In this document: positions 12,401 through 26,600 of the stretch, in pieces | How positions within the stretch are numbered: the stretch's first letter is position 1 | Layout of the letters: each line of letters starts with the position of its first letter | NCBI RefSeq assembly: GCF_037176765.1 | Contig: NC_090023.1 | Location: 172,436,506-172,500,505, forward strand | Source of the DNA: Anolis sagrei | Taxonomy: Eukaryota > Chordata > Lepidosauria > Squamata > Anolidae | Direction: 5' to 3' | Length of the DNA: 64,000 bases | Made by a program: the position numbers and the translations under genes | Notes under the pieces: model-generated | What the model was told of the DNA's origin: nothing | Seen by the model: the letters and a program-made list of their open reading frames with translations, nothing else | The model's database searches: none

Positions 12401-15400
12401 GATTTTTTTTACGACCTCTTTCCGCTCAAGAAATTTATATGCAACCCTGGGTATATATTGGTATATAAAATATGTATAAAAATCAACCATTTACTGAATA
12501 AAAAAGCATTTGCAACATTTTCTAAACAGGATGATTTCCCTTTTGTAGGAATTCTTAGCTTCAACTGTGTTGCTGTGGTTTAGTCTTCTTTTATAAGAAC
12601 GCACCAAGATGCACAAGGGTTGCAGATACCATACGTTTTTATTGTTTGGATTACAAGCACCTAACAAATAATAATAAAAAAACTTTATTTATACCCCACC
12701 ACCATCTCCCCAAGGGACTCGGAGCGGCTTACATGAGGCTAAGCCCAACAACACATCAATAAAACAGAAAAGCAATAAACAAAACAATACACTGCAATAC
12801 AAATTAATATAAATCACATATAACAATAACACACGAGGATTTAAAAAAACCTATGGCCAGGTCAAATGTAATAATTTAAATTTAAAAAATAAACGCTGGG
12901 CATGAACAAGGTAGGATAAATCTGGTAGGAGGGTTTTAAAGAAGTGAGGGGCTTCTGCCCATGTATATAGGCTCTAAGCTATAACATAAATCATCGAAAA
13001 AGGCCCTGCACCTTTTCTACATACCTTGAGCCCCCTTCCTTCCACCTCGGGGCAATTGAATTTTATGGCTGGTTCATTTGTCCTGGTAGGATCCTGTTCT
13101 TCTTTTTTGCCGAAAGCTATATGTTCTATCTCAGGATTGTTAGTTGGATAGCATGAGTGAGGATCATGACACCTTTTAATGAAGTATAGCTGAAGCATTT
13201 TCTCCAGAATCCACAATAAACACTGCACATAGTTGCTTATAGATTTGTGTAATGTCTAGGTGGCATTAAGAAACCTTGTACTGTTGCCAAATTTTTCATG
13301 GCCCTCACATTGCACTAGGGGGACTCAATTTGGGGTTGGGACCCATAGTTTGAGAAGCAGTGCTTTTGAAAGATTTTGAAGTGGGACATAACCTGTAAAC
13401 TCAACTTTTTCTTCTTTTTACCCCAACTAAAACATCTTGTGAATACTGCTTTTCTGTAAAATAAAAGTATAAGTATTATGACATCACGAGTTAATATTGA
13501 ACAATCTTTATTTCTTCTTCTTTTGTTTTTAATATTACAAATGCATGGGATTGGGAATAGGTATATATATGACTAAAATTTAAGGATAGCATGTGAGGAG
13601 GGAATGAGCCAGTCTCATGAAGACATCATATAAAGGCATGCTGTTGCTCACCCAGAGAAAAAGTTCCTTTTTATGCAGGAATTTGCTGAGACCCAAAGAT
13701 CAGGAAATACGGTTATTAAGATGAAGCTACAGAACATAATCTGTTGACGCAAATTTGACGCAGGGTGCATCTACACACTGTAAACATTTTTGACACTACT
13801 TTAACTGCAACAGCTCAATGTTATGGAATTGTGGGAATTGTAATTTTACATGGTCTTTGCCTTCGCTGCCAAAGCTTTCATAGCTTTGAGCCATACCAGT
13901 TAAAGTGGTGTCAAACTTCATTAAGTCTTCAGTGTAGCTGCAGCCCTAAGAAGTGTGAAATGCTATTTTGAGAATATGGGGATCATGCAAAAGGATACAC
14001 AAGGAATCATGTACAAGTATAATTCGAGTAGGCATTGATGCATATGCAATGTACTTGTATTGATGTTAAGAAGCTGGTTTAATGGGCCTTCTCAGTAAAT
14101 GTAAGATTACAGCTGGTAATCCAATGGGATATCAGTTGAATGCATTAAGTCTCATTGATCTAAGTACTGTAGACTACAGCTTTAATTTCTTTACTACAGG
14201 CAGTGCATCCTTTCTTCAGAATTTCAGAATCTGAAATTGTCCATATGCGTGGCTGAAATAATCAAACCTTTGCTTTCTGGTGGTTCAGTGTACACAAACT
14301 GGACAAAATTATTGCAAATATTGTGCAAAATAATCTTCAGGCAATGTATATAATGTATATATGAAATGTAAATAATTTTTTTTTGCCGAGATTTGGATCC
14401 TATTTCTAAAATACTGAATTAGATACATACATACAAATATGGTTATTTTAAAATCTAAAAATAAGTCTAATCCCAAGTATTCAAAATAAGAGATACTCAA
14501 TGTATATACTACACTTTAGAATCCAAAGAGGGGAGAACCTGAGCCAGTACTGTATACAGTAAAAAATCTAAATTAGCTTAGAATTGTTTCATGGTGGCAC
14601 TTGTTATTATCAAATGCATATTGCCAAACCTGTGTATACAACTATTCGTGAAATGAATTACTTTGGTTAATGCCTTTATAATGTTATTACAAAAAAAAAA
14701 GAAGAAAAAAAAAGAACAATAAGTGCCTGGATCCAGACTTTGAGATAACGGATCTGAGGAATGTATATGTCAACCGCATTTGTAACATCAGTAAAAGCGT
14801 AAAGTGTTATGAGCCCAAACTTTCATCCCTTCATTAATGTGCACATGAAATCTGAATTTCAATGTCATGAATAATGTAAATTACATTATTTATTTATTTA
14901 TTTCCCGCTTTTCTCTCAGATAGGGACTCAAAAGTGGCAAACAACATGTAAACAAAAACATTACAACTATAAAAAATAAACATACTCATCAAATGCTATC
15001 AGTACATGCAGGCTTTACATCAGTGGAGGTGAACCTATGTCCCTCTCTCTTTGGGCCTGTTGTGTCTGTGGCATAGATGACTTCTGTAGTATAGTTGGAG
15101 AGAAGCTAGGTTGGAGGGGAGCGTAGCTCACAGCGTGACATAACTGGAGGGGCTGAGAGTGCTTGGGCCACAGTGTCTACATACCTTGAGCCCCCTTCCT
15201 CCCACCTCGGAGCAATTGAATTTTATGGCTGGTTCATTTGTCCTTTGCAGTGTCAGCCCTACACATGCCACTGGCCCTACCTTGTTGCTCGCCAGAGACT
15301 CATTTGTAATAGAACTATTGGAATTTCAAGAAAGCTTTATCTGGAAAAATAAATTCTATTACCTGCATGAAACACTTGAGAAGATAGAAGGGGTGACAAA

Positions 15401-18400
15401 GGGCAGTATGCTTCTAGAAATGAAATCCTTAAAGAGTGGAATTCTCTGCCAAATAATTTTAAGTCAATGACAGGACTTGGGATTGCTTTCCTTACTTTGT
15501 TTGGCTCACCTTATGCTTGTGAGAAGCTGTTTTCAGTTTTGAATTACATCAAATCTGACAGCACAAACAGACTAAAAGATGACCTAGTACTGCATGTGTG
15601 TCTCTGAAACTCAAAAAGTTTGAGCCAAGGTTAGACAAATTATCAGCATGCATACAACAGCAACAATCATATGAATTGTTCAAAAGCATGCCAAATGTAA
15701 TTTTTTACCTTTCAATAAAAAGTTGTTTGTATCATTGAAAGCTCTGTTACTGTGTTTTTCTTTTAAGATAAAATCTGTTAATGTATGATTTTTTAAAAAA
15801 CAAAACCCTCAGTATTCAAGTTAAATTGCCATGTTGACACTTTGTGATAAATAAGTAGGTTTTGGGTTTCAGTTTAGACACTAAGGGCCTTCCAGACAGG
15901 CCCTATATCCCAGGATCTGATCCCAGTTTTTCCGTTTATCCCAGATTATTTGGCAGTACGGACTCATATAATCCAGTTTAAAGTAGAAAGCCGGAGATCA
16001 GATCTTAGGATATAGGGCCTGTCTAGAAGGACCCTAGTCCCTAAAAGATTCATGTCACTGCTCTAGATAATCATTTAGTGGTCCTTAAATCTCTAAGACC
16101 ATTTGAAGACTTGTCATTGGGACTCACAAATTCCAGGTGTTTTGACATATAGTTCTATGTTGCCTAGCCCTGTTTGAGCAGTTATTTCTGTAGCCCCAAA
16201 GCCACTGCTTTAGAAAGAGTTTCACTTACCCAGGGGCTGATATTTTGCCACATGCATTGCTCAGATTACCTTGTTACATGCAAGGACTAGCATAATGGCA
16301 TGCTTGATGGTCATAAATGTCTTGTAGTTAGCTGCAGTGGAAAGTTCATTATTCACAAAACTCTTCCATGTTGTAATGGTAGTGTCTTAATTGATACTTG
16401 ACAATCTCCCAGGCTGAGGTGATGTACTTGAAGTTATTCTGTTTTCTTCAGAAAGAGAATGCACTATTCCTTCAAGTCTCAAGTAATGGTTGTTAAATAA
16501 GCTAGACCAGTGGTTTTATTTATTTTATTTATTTAGAAGATTTATATACCGGCCTTCTCCACCTCGATGAGGGACTCAGGTCGGTTTACAGAGCATAACA
16601 AATACAATCATATAAAACAACAATTACAGATCAATACATATTAAAATAGTACAACTTAGTACAATAAAAACATCATCATTACATCATTACAATATGCCAA
16701 ATCGTCACTCCAGTCGTAGTCAAAAACAAATTCATAGTCACAGTTCATCATGGTCATCACAGGGAAGGTTCTAGGTTCAGTCTTCGAATGCCACCCTCCA
16801 GAGCCATGTTTTTAGGGATTTCCTGAATGTCAGGAGGGAGGGGGCAGATCTAACCTCTGGTGGGAGGGAGTTCCAAAGCCGGGGAGCCACCACAGAGAAG
16901 GCCCTGTCCCTCGTCCCCACCAACCTCGATTGTGAAGGTGGTGGGACCGAGAGCAGGGCCCCCCCAGAAGATCTTAGTAGCCTTGATGGTTCGTAGGGGA
17001 GAATCCGTTCGGACAGGTAAACTGGGCCGGCGCCGTTTAGGGCTTTATAGGTCAACACCAGCACTTTGAATTGTGCCCGGAAGCTGATAGGCAGCCAGTG
17101 GAGCTGGCGTAGCAGAGGGGTCGTATGATCTCTGTACCCTGCTCCTGTTAGCAATCTGGCTGCCGCGCGTTGGACTGATTGAAGCTTCCGGGCAGTCTTC
17201 AGAGGCAACCCCACGTAGAGAGCGTTGCAGTAGTCTAAACGGGATGTAACCAGAGCGTGGACTACCGTGGCCAAGTCAGACTTCCCAAGGTACGGGCGCA
17301 GCTGGCGCACAAGTTTTAATTGTGCAAAAGCTCCCCTGACCACCGCCGAGACCTGGGGTTCCAGGCTCAGCGATGAGTCCAGGGTCACTCCCAAGCTGCG
17401 AACCTGCGCCTTCAGGGGGAGTGTAACCCCGTCCAGCACAGGCTGTAACCCTATACCCTGTTCGGCCTTTCGACTGACCAGGAGTACCTCTGTCTTGTCT
17501 GGATTTAGTTTCAATCTGTTGTCCCTCATCCAGTCCGTTACAGCGGCCAAGCACCGGTTCAGGACTTCAACAGCCTCCTTAGTAGCAGGTGGGAAGGAGT
17601 GACAGAGTTGGACATCATCTGCGTACAGATGACACCGTACCCCGAAACTCCGGATGATCTCTCCCAACGGCTTCATGTATATGTTAAACAACATAGGGGA
17701 CAGTACAGAACCCTGCGGGACCCCACAGTACAATGGCCGCGGAGTCGAGCAGGTGTCCCCTAATGACACCATCTGGGAGCGCCCCTCGAGAAAGGACTGG
17801 AGCCACTGCAGAGCAGTACCTCCAAGACCCATTCCCGCGAGACGTCCCAGAAGGATACCGTGATCGACGGTATCGAAGGCCGAAGAGAGGTCCAGCAGAA
17901 CCAACAGGGACACACTCCCCCTGTCCAGTTCCCTGCGCAGATCATCCACTAAGGCGACCAAGGCTGTCTCCGTACCATGCCCCGGCCTAAAACCAGACTG
18001 CGCAGGATCTAGATACTCCGTGTCTACCAGGAACTCCTGGAGTTGCGAGGCCACCACACGTTCCAGGACTTTGCCCAAAAAGGGGAGATTGGATACTGGC
18101 CGATAGTTGACGAATTGAGTGGGGTCCAGTGATGGTTTTTTCAACAGCGGTTTTATAACAGCTTGTTTTAAGCTGGCTGGAATGATGCCTTCCCGAAGGG
18201 AGGCATTAACCACCACCTTTACCCACTCTGCCAAACCCCCTCTGGCTTCCTTTACCAGCCAGGATGGGCAGGGGTCTAGGATGCATGTGGTTGGCCTCGC
18301 CTCCCCAAGAATCCTGTCGACATCCTCGAGTTGAACAGATTGAAACGAATCCATCAAAATTGGACAAGCAGGTGCTCGTGTTACATCCTCAGAGACTGCC

Positions 18401-20650
18401 GTTAATATAGCGTCAAAGCCCGAACGGATCAAAGCGTTCTCAACCTTCCTAATGCCGCGACCCCTTAATATAGTTCCTCATGTTGTGGTGACCCCCAAGC
18501 ATAACATTATTTTTGTTACTACTTTCATAACTGTAATTTTGCTACTGTTATGAATTCGAATGTAAATATCTGATATTTTCATTCCCTGGACAATATTTGG
18601 TACAAATACCTGATGGGGATTGATTTTGATGGGGATTGATTTTGTCATTTGGGAATTGTAGTTGCTGGGATTTATAGTTACCCTACAATCAAAGAGCATT
18701 TTGAACTCCACCAATGATGGAATTGAATGAAACTTGGCACACAGAACTCCCATAACCAACCAAAATACTGAAAGGGTTTGGTGAGCATTGACCTTGAGTT
18801 TTGGAGTTGTAGTTCACCTACATCCAGAGAGCATTGTGGACTCAAGCAAGGATTAATCTGGACCAAATTGGGCACAAATATTCAATCTGCCCAAATGTGA
18901 CTAGTGGTGAAGTTTGGAGAAAACAGACCTTGACATTTGGGAGTTGTGCTTGCTGGGATGTATAGTTCACCTACAATCAAAGAGCATTCTGAACCCCACC
19001 AATGATAGAATTGGGCCAAACTTCCCACATGGAACCCCCATGTCCAACAGAAAATGCAGTATTTTTCTGATGGTCTTTGGTGACCCCTTTGACACCCCCT
19101 CACGACCCTTAAAGGGGTCCGGACCCCCAGGTTGAGAAATTCTGAACTAGACCATTGCTTCTTAAACTGTGGGTCCTGAGCCCAAATGGGTTCCCCTTGG
19201 CTCAATTATGGGGTCACGAAAAATTTGACAGCACTAAAATGTTTCTGAACATCACCTAGTGTCCTAGTGGCTGTCTTAAACATTTATACAAATCTGTTAG
19301 TAACAATGCGCAGTGTTTCCAGTGAATTCTGCAGAAAATGCTGTATCTGTCCTTCATAAAAGGGAAAATCAGCCTGTTTAGCAAGCCTTGCAAATGCGGA
19401 TTTATTAACAGTATATGATTGATTTTATACCTATTTAATATACTTATATATCTGAGGTGTAAAAATTCATTTGGTGGAAAAGGAATTCTTAGACATTGAA
19501 ATAGCAATGATATTGCTCAATTTTTAGTCTGGGATGTAGGAGACTTAAAGCACCATAAATTAGCTGCAATAATATTAAGTGTAAAACACTACTGTGAGGT
19601 TTTGCAAGAAAACTGCTTAAGTTGGTGCATGGTGTCCAGTTGTGGCTTTCTATGGCATATTTAAATAGTAGTAACTATTCTACAGTATTGTACCTATTAC
19701 AATGTAAATTTGAGATTTTCTCATTGCCTTTGGAGGAAACTAAATTATCTAATTTCTAATTCTTCTAACAGCATTGTCAAGTCCTCTCTTCCTGCAAAAG
19801 GATTGTACAAAAGGTCCTGAGGTATGGTGTCGAAACGTGCAAACTGCATCTCATTGCAATGCAATTAAACATTGTCGACAGACTGTCTGGAACAAGCCCA
19901 CAGTGGTAAGTTGAATTGACCAAAACATGGATGTGAGGAGCTAGAATTTAAACCAAGCTCGGTTTCTATGGTAGAAGTGCATACTCTGTAATTCAGGGGT
20001 TCTCAAACTAAGGCCTGGGGGCCGGATATGGCCCTCCAAGGTCATTTACCCGGCCCTCGCTCAGGGTCAATCTAAGTCTGAAATGACTTGAAAGCACACA
20101 ACAACAATCCTATCTCATCAAGCAAAAGCAGGCCCATACTTCCCATTGATGTACTAAGTTTATTTGTTCTTCATTTTAATTAGTGTATTGTTTTAAAGTG
20201 TTTTCCCATCGTGATCCCTGTGAATCGCACATATGGTAGTTTCTGCGCCTGAGCAGACAGCTTCGGATCAAAACTACAATATGTGCGAATTCACAGGTGA
20301 TCACTCGGGAAACTACGGTTACAGGTAAGCAACCTATATTTTTTGAACTACAGATAAGATGTGCAGTGTGCATAGGAATTCATTCATTTTTTTTCAAAGT
20401 ATAATCTGGCCTTCCTACAGTTTGAGGGACTGTGATCTGGCCCTCTGTTTAAAATGTTTGAGGACCCCTGCTGTAATTCATACTTCTGAACAATATTTAG
20501 GGACAATTTTAGGAAGTATTTAGGAACACTTTTTATTCTTAAAACATTTAATCAATTTGTTTTAAAAGACATTTTAAAATTACTTGCTTTAGAAGTTTAT
20601 ATAAAGCTATCAGATGATTTTGCTTAAGTACGATCTCCAGGATAATAGTA

Positions 20651-20683
<33 letters not shown>

Positions 20684-23600
20684 AATAATCTTTATTTAAT
20701 ACCCCGCCACCATCTCCCCAATGGAGACTCGGGGCGGCTTACATGAGGCCAAGCCTAACAGCATATTACAATAAAGTAAAACCAAAACACAGTAACAACA
20801 CAGGAAAATACATACAACATATGAGTACAAAGATGATAAAGCAAAATAATACACAGTAAAAAAAATAACATAACATAACAATGAGCAAGATAAAAACTAA
20901 GATACTAAAAATACTAAAATCAGGATGAGATAGGGATGGAGCAGATTGTTTGTTCTCTTAATTCTAATTATGTCTTCCCTTTGTGAAATAACCAAGAATT
21001 GCGAAAGTTCCAAATGTAACCTAAGATTAAAAGTTGGAACTAGTTTAAGGTTTGTTCTTGCAACAAGAACAACCTCTATTAAGGTTCCCAAGGGTGAATC
21101 TATACTAACAATACCAAGGTTGATCCAGTGTGGTGTATGCTGGAGCTCTGTGTAGCATTTGGCTGTCACAGAGCTGATCAAGGCCTGAGCTGACGTAAGT
21201 TGACATTATAGATATGACACTTGTCTACTGACTTCTTCAGACCTCTTGAGTCTTCATCATACATCCTGTAAACTTCCAATAGTGCTGTTTCTTCTGTACA
21301 ACATGACAGGACATGTAGCTTATTACAGTTAACTGTGATGCCCCTTTCAGGGGGAGATCAACACTACCATATGATTAGGAAGTAAAATTCTTGTAATTTT
21401 TTGAAATTAAAAATGTCCTTTCTTCTCAGAAAAGCATCCCTTGTGATTTGTGTAAAGAAATCGTAGCTGTAGCTGGAAAAGTCTTGAAAGACAATGCCAC
21501 TGAGGTAAGAGGGTGATCTTCTGGAAGTTGCCTATATTTAGTCAAGTCTGACTGAAAGCTTGTAAGACAATAAGCACAAGGTTTATCATTGCGTGTGGAT
21601 ATGTTCACTTTTAAGCAAAATTTAGTATGAATGTGCAAAGTATGAGTTTCTAAAGTAGAAGCATCTTAGTCGAGATCTGTAAATAGTTTGTTAAAGTAAA
21701 CATTTCCATACTTATCCATGGTGTAGTAGAGTCTTGCTTCTGTATATATTTAATTGTTTTAATATGCAATATAATATATATTCAGACATACACACAAATC
21801 CTACTTTAGTGAGGCTATATCAAATTTTATTTGCAAATTTTCCTTGGTGACAAATTCTTCTAGCTTTCCTTGCCAATTTTTCATCACCTTGCTCTGATGG
21901 AAATGTATTGTTCAGGTGCAAAAAATACATTTGTGTGATTTAAAGGTGGACATTGTTTCTGATAAGGAGAATTTAAAAGTTCTTAATTACTGAAATGTAA
22001 TGTGATCCTTGGCCTAATTGTTGAATCATTTCTATGTGCCAGTTGCTGTTTGCCTTTAGTAAGTAATATTTCAAAGCATTTTTAAGAGGAAATTTTTGAA
22101 ATCTTTGCCATTTATTCAGGCGCTGGGGGGGGGGGGGGAGCTGGAGCTGTTGAATTTGAAGATCTTTTTCAGGGCTGGTTTCATTTTTTTGTTTTTGTGA
22201 TAAATAGAAGTATGTGAAATTTTGAGATGGATCTACTCTTGTATATAAATTACAAATTAGATGTAATTGTATCTGGTAATTTCTGTCTTTATAGAATCAA
22301 AGTATTCAGCATTATTATGCTTAGTGATATGGGGGATTATACAATGTTACATAAGTTTTTGAAATTCCTCTGCAGTACCTTGTGGAAAAATTAAGAGATG
22401 TCCAGAATTTTTCTTAAGAAATAGAACTGTATTGCTTCGCAACTTTGATTACTTTTTCTTTTTTCAAAAGGATAGCCATGCTAATTTGTTTCAATATAAA
22501 AAGGAGAGGGGGAATCTAGTAGCAGTTTTAAGATTTAACATATTTTAGCATGAACTGTTCTGGACTTAAGTCCACTTCAGAAGCAGACAAAACCATTAGT
22601 TGCATCTAAAGAAGTTAATTTGAAATCCATGGAAGTTCATGCTAAAACAAATCAGTCTTAAAAGTACCACTTGATCTCACCCCCACTTTTTAGGAATAAT
22701 TAAGGCTTTCTTCTCCAAATAGAAAAATAGACAGATCTATTAAATCCATAACTGTTTATTCCTTAACCCTCTCTGTATCTTCTGTCATAGAATGACATCT
22801 ATGCCTACTTGACTAAGGCCTGTGAATTCATTCCTGATCCAGGCCTTGTATCTCAGTGCAAGGAAATGGTGGAAGCTTACTTGCCAAACATTCTGGATAT
22901 GCTCAAGGAGGAGCTGGTACGTAGCATTTCATAATACTGTATCCATGAATTTTTTTATAACACTATGTAACAACATTTGGGGGGAAAACTGTTCCTGATT
23001 TGAAAGTGTTATTTCCTGTTTAATTGTGTGCTACTTACTTTGAAGGCAGTTGTTATACTCCAGGAACTTCTTTTTTGAGAGGGGGGGGGGGGGGAAGCTG
23101 CCGCAAACTATGTTAAATTAGTTGAGAATCTCTAAGATAATTTATTGTAAAATTATAGCAATATGTGCTGTGGGATGTCCTGCAGAAACATTTTTTTTGC
23201 AATTTAATACACTTTTCCCATTTTTTTAAATGATAGAAGCAATTAGGAAATTGTATTTGTAACCCAGGTACAAAAATTTTGTTACATAGTGTAACCAGAG
23301 TAAATCGGAAAAGCCAAACTTTCTTGCAAGTTGTTTTTATTTGCTTAATCTAATTTTCAGAGCTCTTGGATTCTGGCCTCTAAATTATGTTTTAATAGCA
23401 AGTGCTAGAGGGACCAAGGTGGTTGGTTCTGGAAATAGTAGTTGTGGGGAAGAGAAAATTGTGCAGCTATCTAGTTCACAGTTGTGAATTTTGGAAAATC
23501 TGACACATTTGGTCTAATTGATGTTTCCTCTACCGCTGAATGAAAAGGTATGAGCGCTTTATTGTCTCTTAATCTTTAGGATAATCCTGAAGTTGTATGC

Positions 23601-26600
23601 AGTTCACTGACATTGTGTCAGTCTCTTCAGAAGCACTTGGCCGAAATAAAACTGCAGAAACAGCTTCAGACTAACAAGATCCCTGAACTAGACTTCTCTG
23701 AACTGGCGTCTCCTTTCATGGCTAATGTGCCACTTCTCCTTTACCCCCAGGACAAACCTAAGCCAAAATCTCAGGTGAGATTGTAGCATCTTAATTGCAT
23801 TGAAGTTGTACAATAAAGGTAAATGTTCACAGAATACTCTTCACAGAATATTGTTTTTAGGAGTTAAAATACATTCCTATAAAATGATAGGATTATTTAG
23901 TCAAATCACTGCTGAAAACAGCTGCTAGGTGTCTTAGACTCTTCAAAACCACTCTAATTTATTAGCCCATTGCTGTCTTTAGAAGCAATGCAATGCACAC
24001 TGTGTTTGGACATTTATTGTTGTATAATCTTTCACTATTATGTTTATTTATACCCTGTTTTTTTCTTCACAAGGAAACTCAAAGCAGCATACATTCAAAG
24101 CATTTCAGTACAATTTAAAATCTACAAATATTTAATCATTTAAACAGAATTTAATATCATGGCTATTAAAAATTCAGCTAAAGTCAGTAAATACATAGGT
24201 AAAAGGTAAAGGTGTTCCCCTGATTTTAAGTCTAGTCATGCCTGACTGGGGGGTGGTGCTCATTTCCATTTCTAAGCCAAAGAGCCAGCATTGCCCGTAG
24301 ACACCTCCAAGATCATGTGGTCGACATGACTGTGGAGCACCATTAACTTCCCACCGAAGCAGTATCAATTGATCTATTCATATTTGCATGCTTTTGAACT
24401 GCTTGGTTGGCAGAAGCTGGGGCTAACACCAGGAGCTCACCCCACTCTCCTGATTCAAACCAGCAACCTTTTGGTCATCAAGTTCAGCAGTTCAGCGATT
24501 TAACCCACTGCTCCACCAGGGGCTCCCAATAAATACATATGCAAACTAAATCAACATATGCTACACATGTTCTATCTGGAGATCATCCTGCAGTGAGAAG
24601 GAGGTTGGGCTTGATGCCCCATGAGTTCCCTTGACTGGGATTATGTGTTATGATTCTGTATTACTAAAAAGCCTTAGATACTCTGTGTTTTTAATCTAAG
24701 TAGTGCAAAATGGAAAAAAAAAGTATTAGTCTAAACTGTATAAGTTATTCAAATTAAGAAGGGAGTGGGAATTCTAGAGAGTAGAATAACTAAATATAAT
24801 TGAGATAATTCTAAAAAGAAGAAAGTTGCTTGAGTGGATTCAGACCAAGGATGCATACACGCACATTGGTTGCATGATTATTTCTGACTCAGGCAGAAAT
24901 TAATGACATTACTTTGGTTCACAGAAATTACCCATTATATGGGAAGGGCAGGGGACTCCTATTACTATGTTTCTTTAGTGGCCTTGATGGCGCAGTGGGT
25001 AAAACCCCTGTGCCGGCAGGATTGAAGACCGACAGGTTGCAGGGTCAAATCCGGGGAGAGGCGGATGAGCTCCCTTTATCAGCTCCAGCTCCTCATGCAG
25101 GGACATGAGAGAAGCCTCTCACAAGGATGATAAAAACATCAAATCATCTGTGCCCCCTGGGCAACGTCCTTGCAGACGGCCAATTCTCTCACACCAGTTT
25201 CTCAAGTTGCTCCTGACACGACAAAAAAAAAAAAAGTGGCCTTGATATCAATCTTTTGGTTTGGCTGTATAAAAGGAGAGGTTTCTGAGTGCAAAATAGG
25301 GGGTTTGTGTGGCCTGTAGGACACCCCTGACTAGCCTGATGTTGTAGGGCATCAGGTATTTAAAATGATTTTCTTTAAAAGGAATGAGATACCCTTATAC
25401 AGCAGGAGAAAGCCTTTAACTGAATCTAGCTTGAGGAAAGGCAGCATATTGCTCTTTAGTTGTCTTAGACAACAGTTTTCATTATCCTCATGGGCTGGGA
25501 TTATGTGTGTTGTAATTCAGGACTTCTAGGAGGTACCCAAAACGCCAACACCTGCCTTGGAAATCCAGGAAAAAGTATTCAGTTGCTGCATTGCAGGTTT
25601 TTTGGGCTGTATGACCATTTTCTAGAAGCATTCTCTCCTGACATTTCGCCTGCATCTAAGGCAGGTATTCTCAGAGGTGAGGATGCCTGCTTCTAGAACA
25701 TGACCATATAGCCCGAAAAACCTACAACAACCTAGTGATTCCGGCCATGAAAGCCTTCAACAATACATTCAGTTGCTAATTGAAAAATACAAAGGTTTGT
25801 TTGTGTTTTCGAATACAAAGGTGTGCATCACCTATGTATCATACAAGATGCATTTAATCTGCAATCAAGGAAATTAAATGAAAAAACATGCTGCAGTTGA
25901 TATCTTCGGATGTTAGGTTTGTGTTGATCAAGCAATTTTCAGACATTCTCCTTTTATTTCCTTTTATTTCTGATTAATAGAGGTTGGTTAAATTCCTGGT
26001 ACTTCACAAATATAAATTGATGTAGAACCTTTGTAGCTTTAACTGTCTTTGGGATAGCAAAGTGTTAAACTGATAGCGGTTCAACTGAACTAAATGAAGG
26101 AGGAGGGAGTAAGGACAATTCAGTGCCAAAATCATGCTGAAAAATGAAAACTGCTTTGGAGTATAATAAAATAAAAAAAAATCTCAACCATATAGTATTT
26201 TGTGAGGTTGCTTTAGATTAAATTTACATATTTTTATGTCAAGCATCAGTTCAGCATGGTGATGTGCTTTTTGGAGGTCTCTTGCAGTTTTTTTTAAATA
26301 TTGCCTTGTTTGGGTATGCCAACTGTTTCGGAGTACACTAAATGCACCAGATTCCGTCCAGACTTTTGCAGCTAGGCAGCATCAGCCCCAATTAGTATTT
26401 ATTTGTTTACTTCATTTTTACCCTGCCATTCTCACCCCTCACGAAACTCAAGGCGGTTTACAAGTTCTGGCAAAATTCAATGCCACATGGACATAACAAT
26501 AAAACCGAACCCATCAAATTATAAAGCAGTTAAACATTGATAATAGTTGGATGGGAGATTGCCAGCAAATACCAGGTGGTGCCGGCTATATCTCAGAAGA

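Larger units (their letters stand above)
16508..19144 (+). mobile_element. hAT-ended element split by an L2
   Basis: The left end CAGTGGTT is at 16508-16515; the rest of the same terminus (ttctcaaccttcctaatgcc) resumes at about 18442. The right end is ggttgagaaattctg at 19144. Flanks AGCTAGAC (16500-16507) and AACTAGAC (19145-19152) make an 8-bp duplication with one mismatch. The left half carries 'gttcctcatgttgtggtgac', characteristic of SPIN-like hAT ends. The interior is the repeat shared with Helitrons. No transposase gene. Confidence 0.8.
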
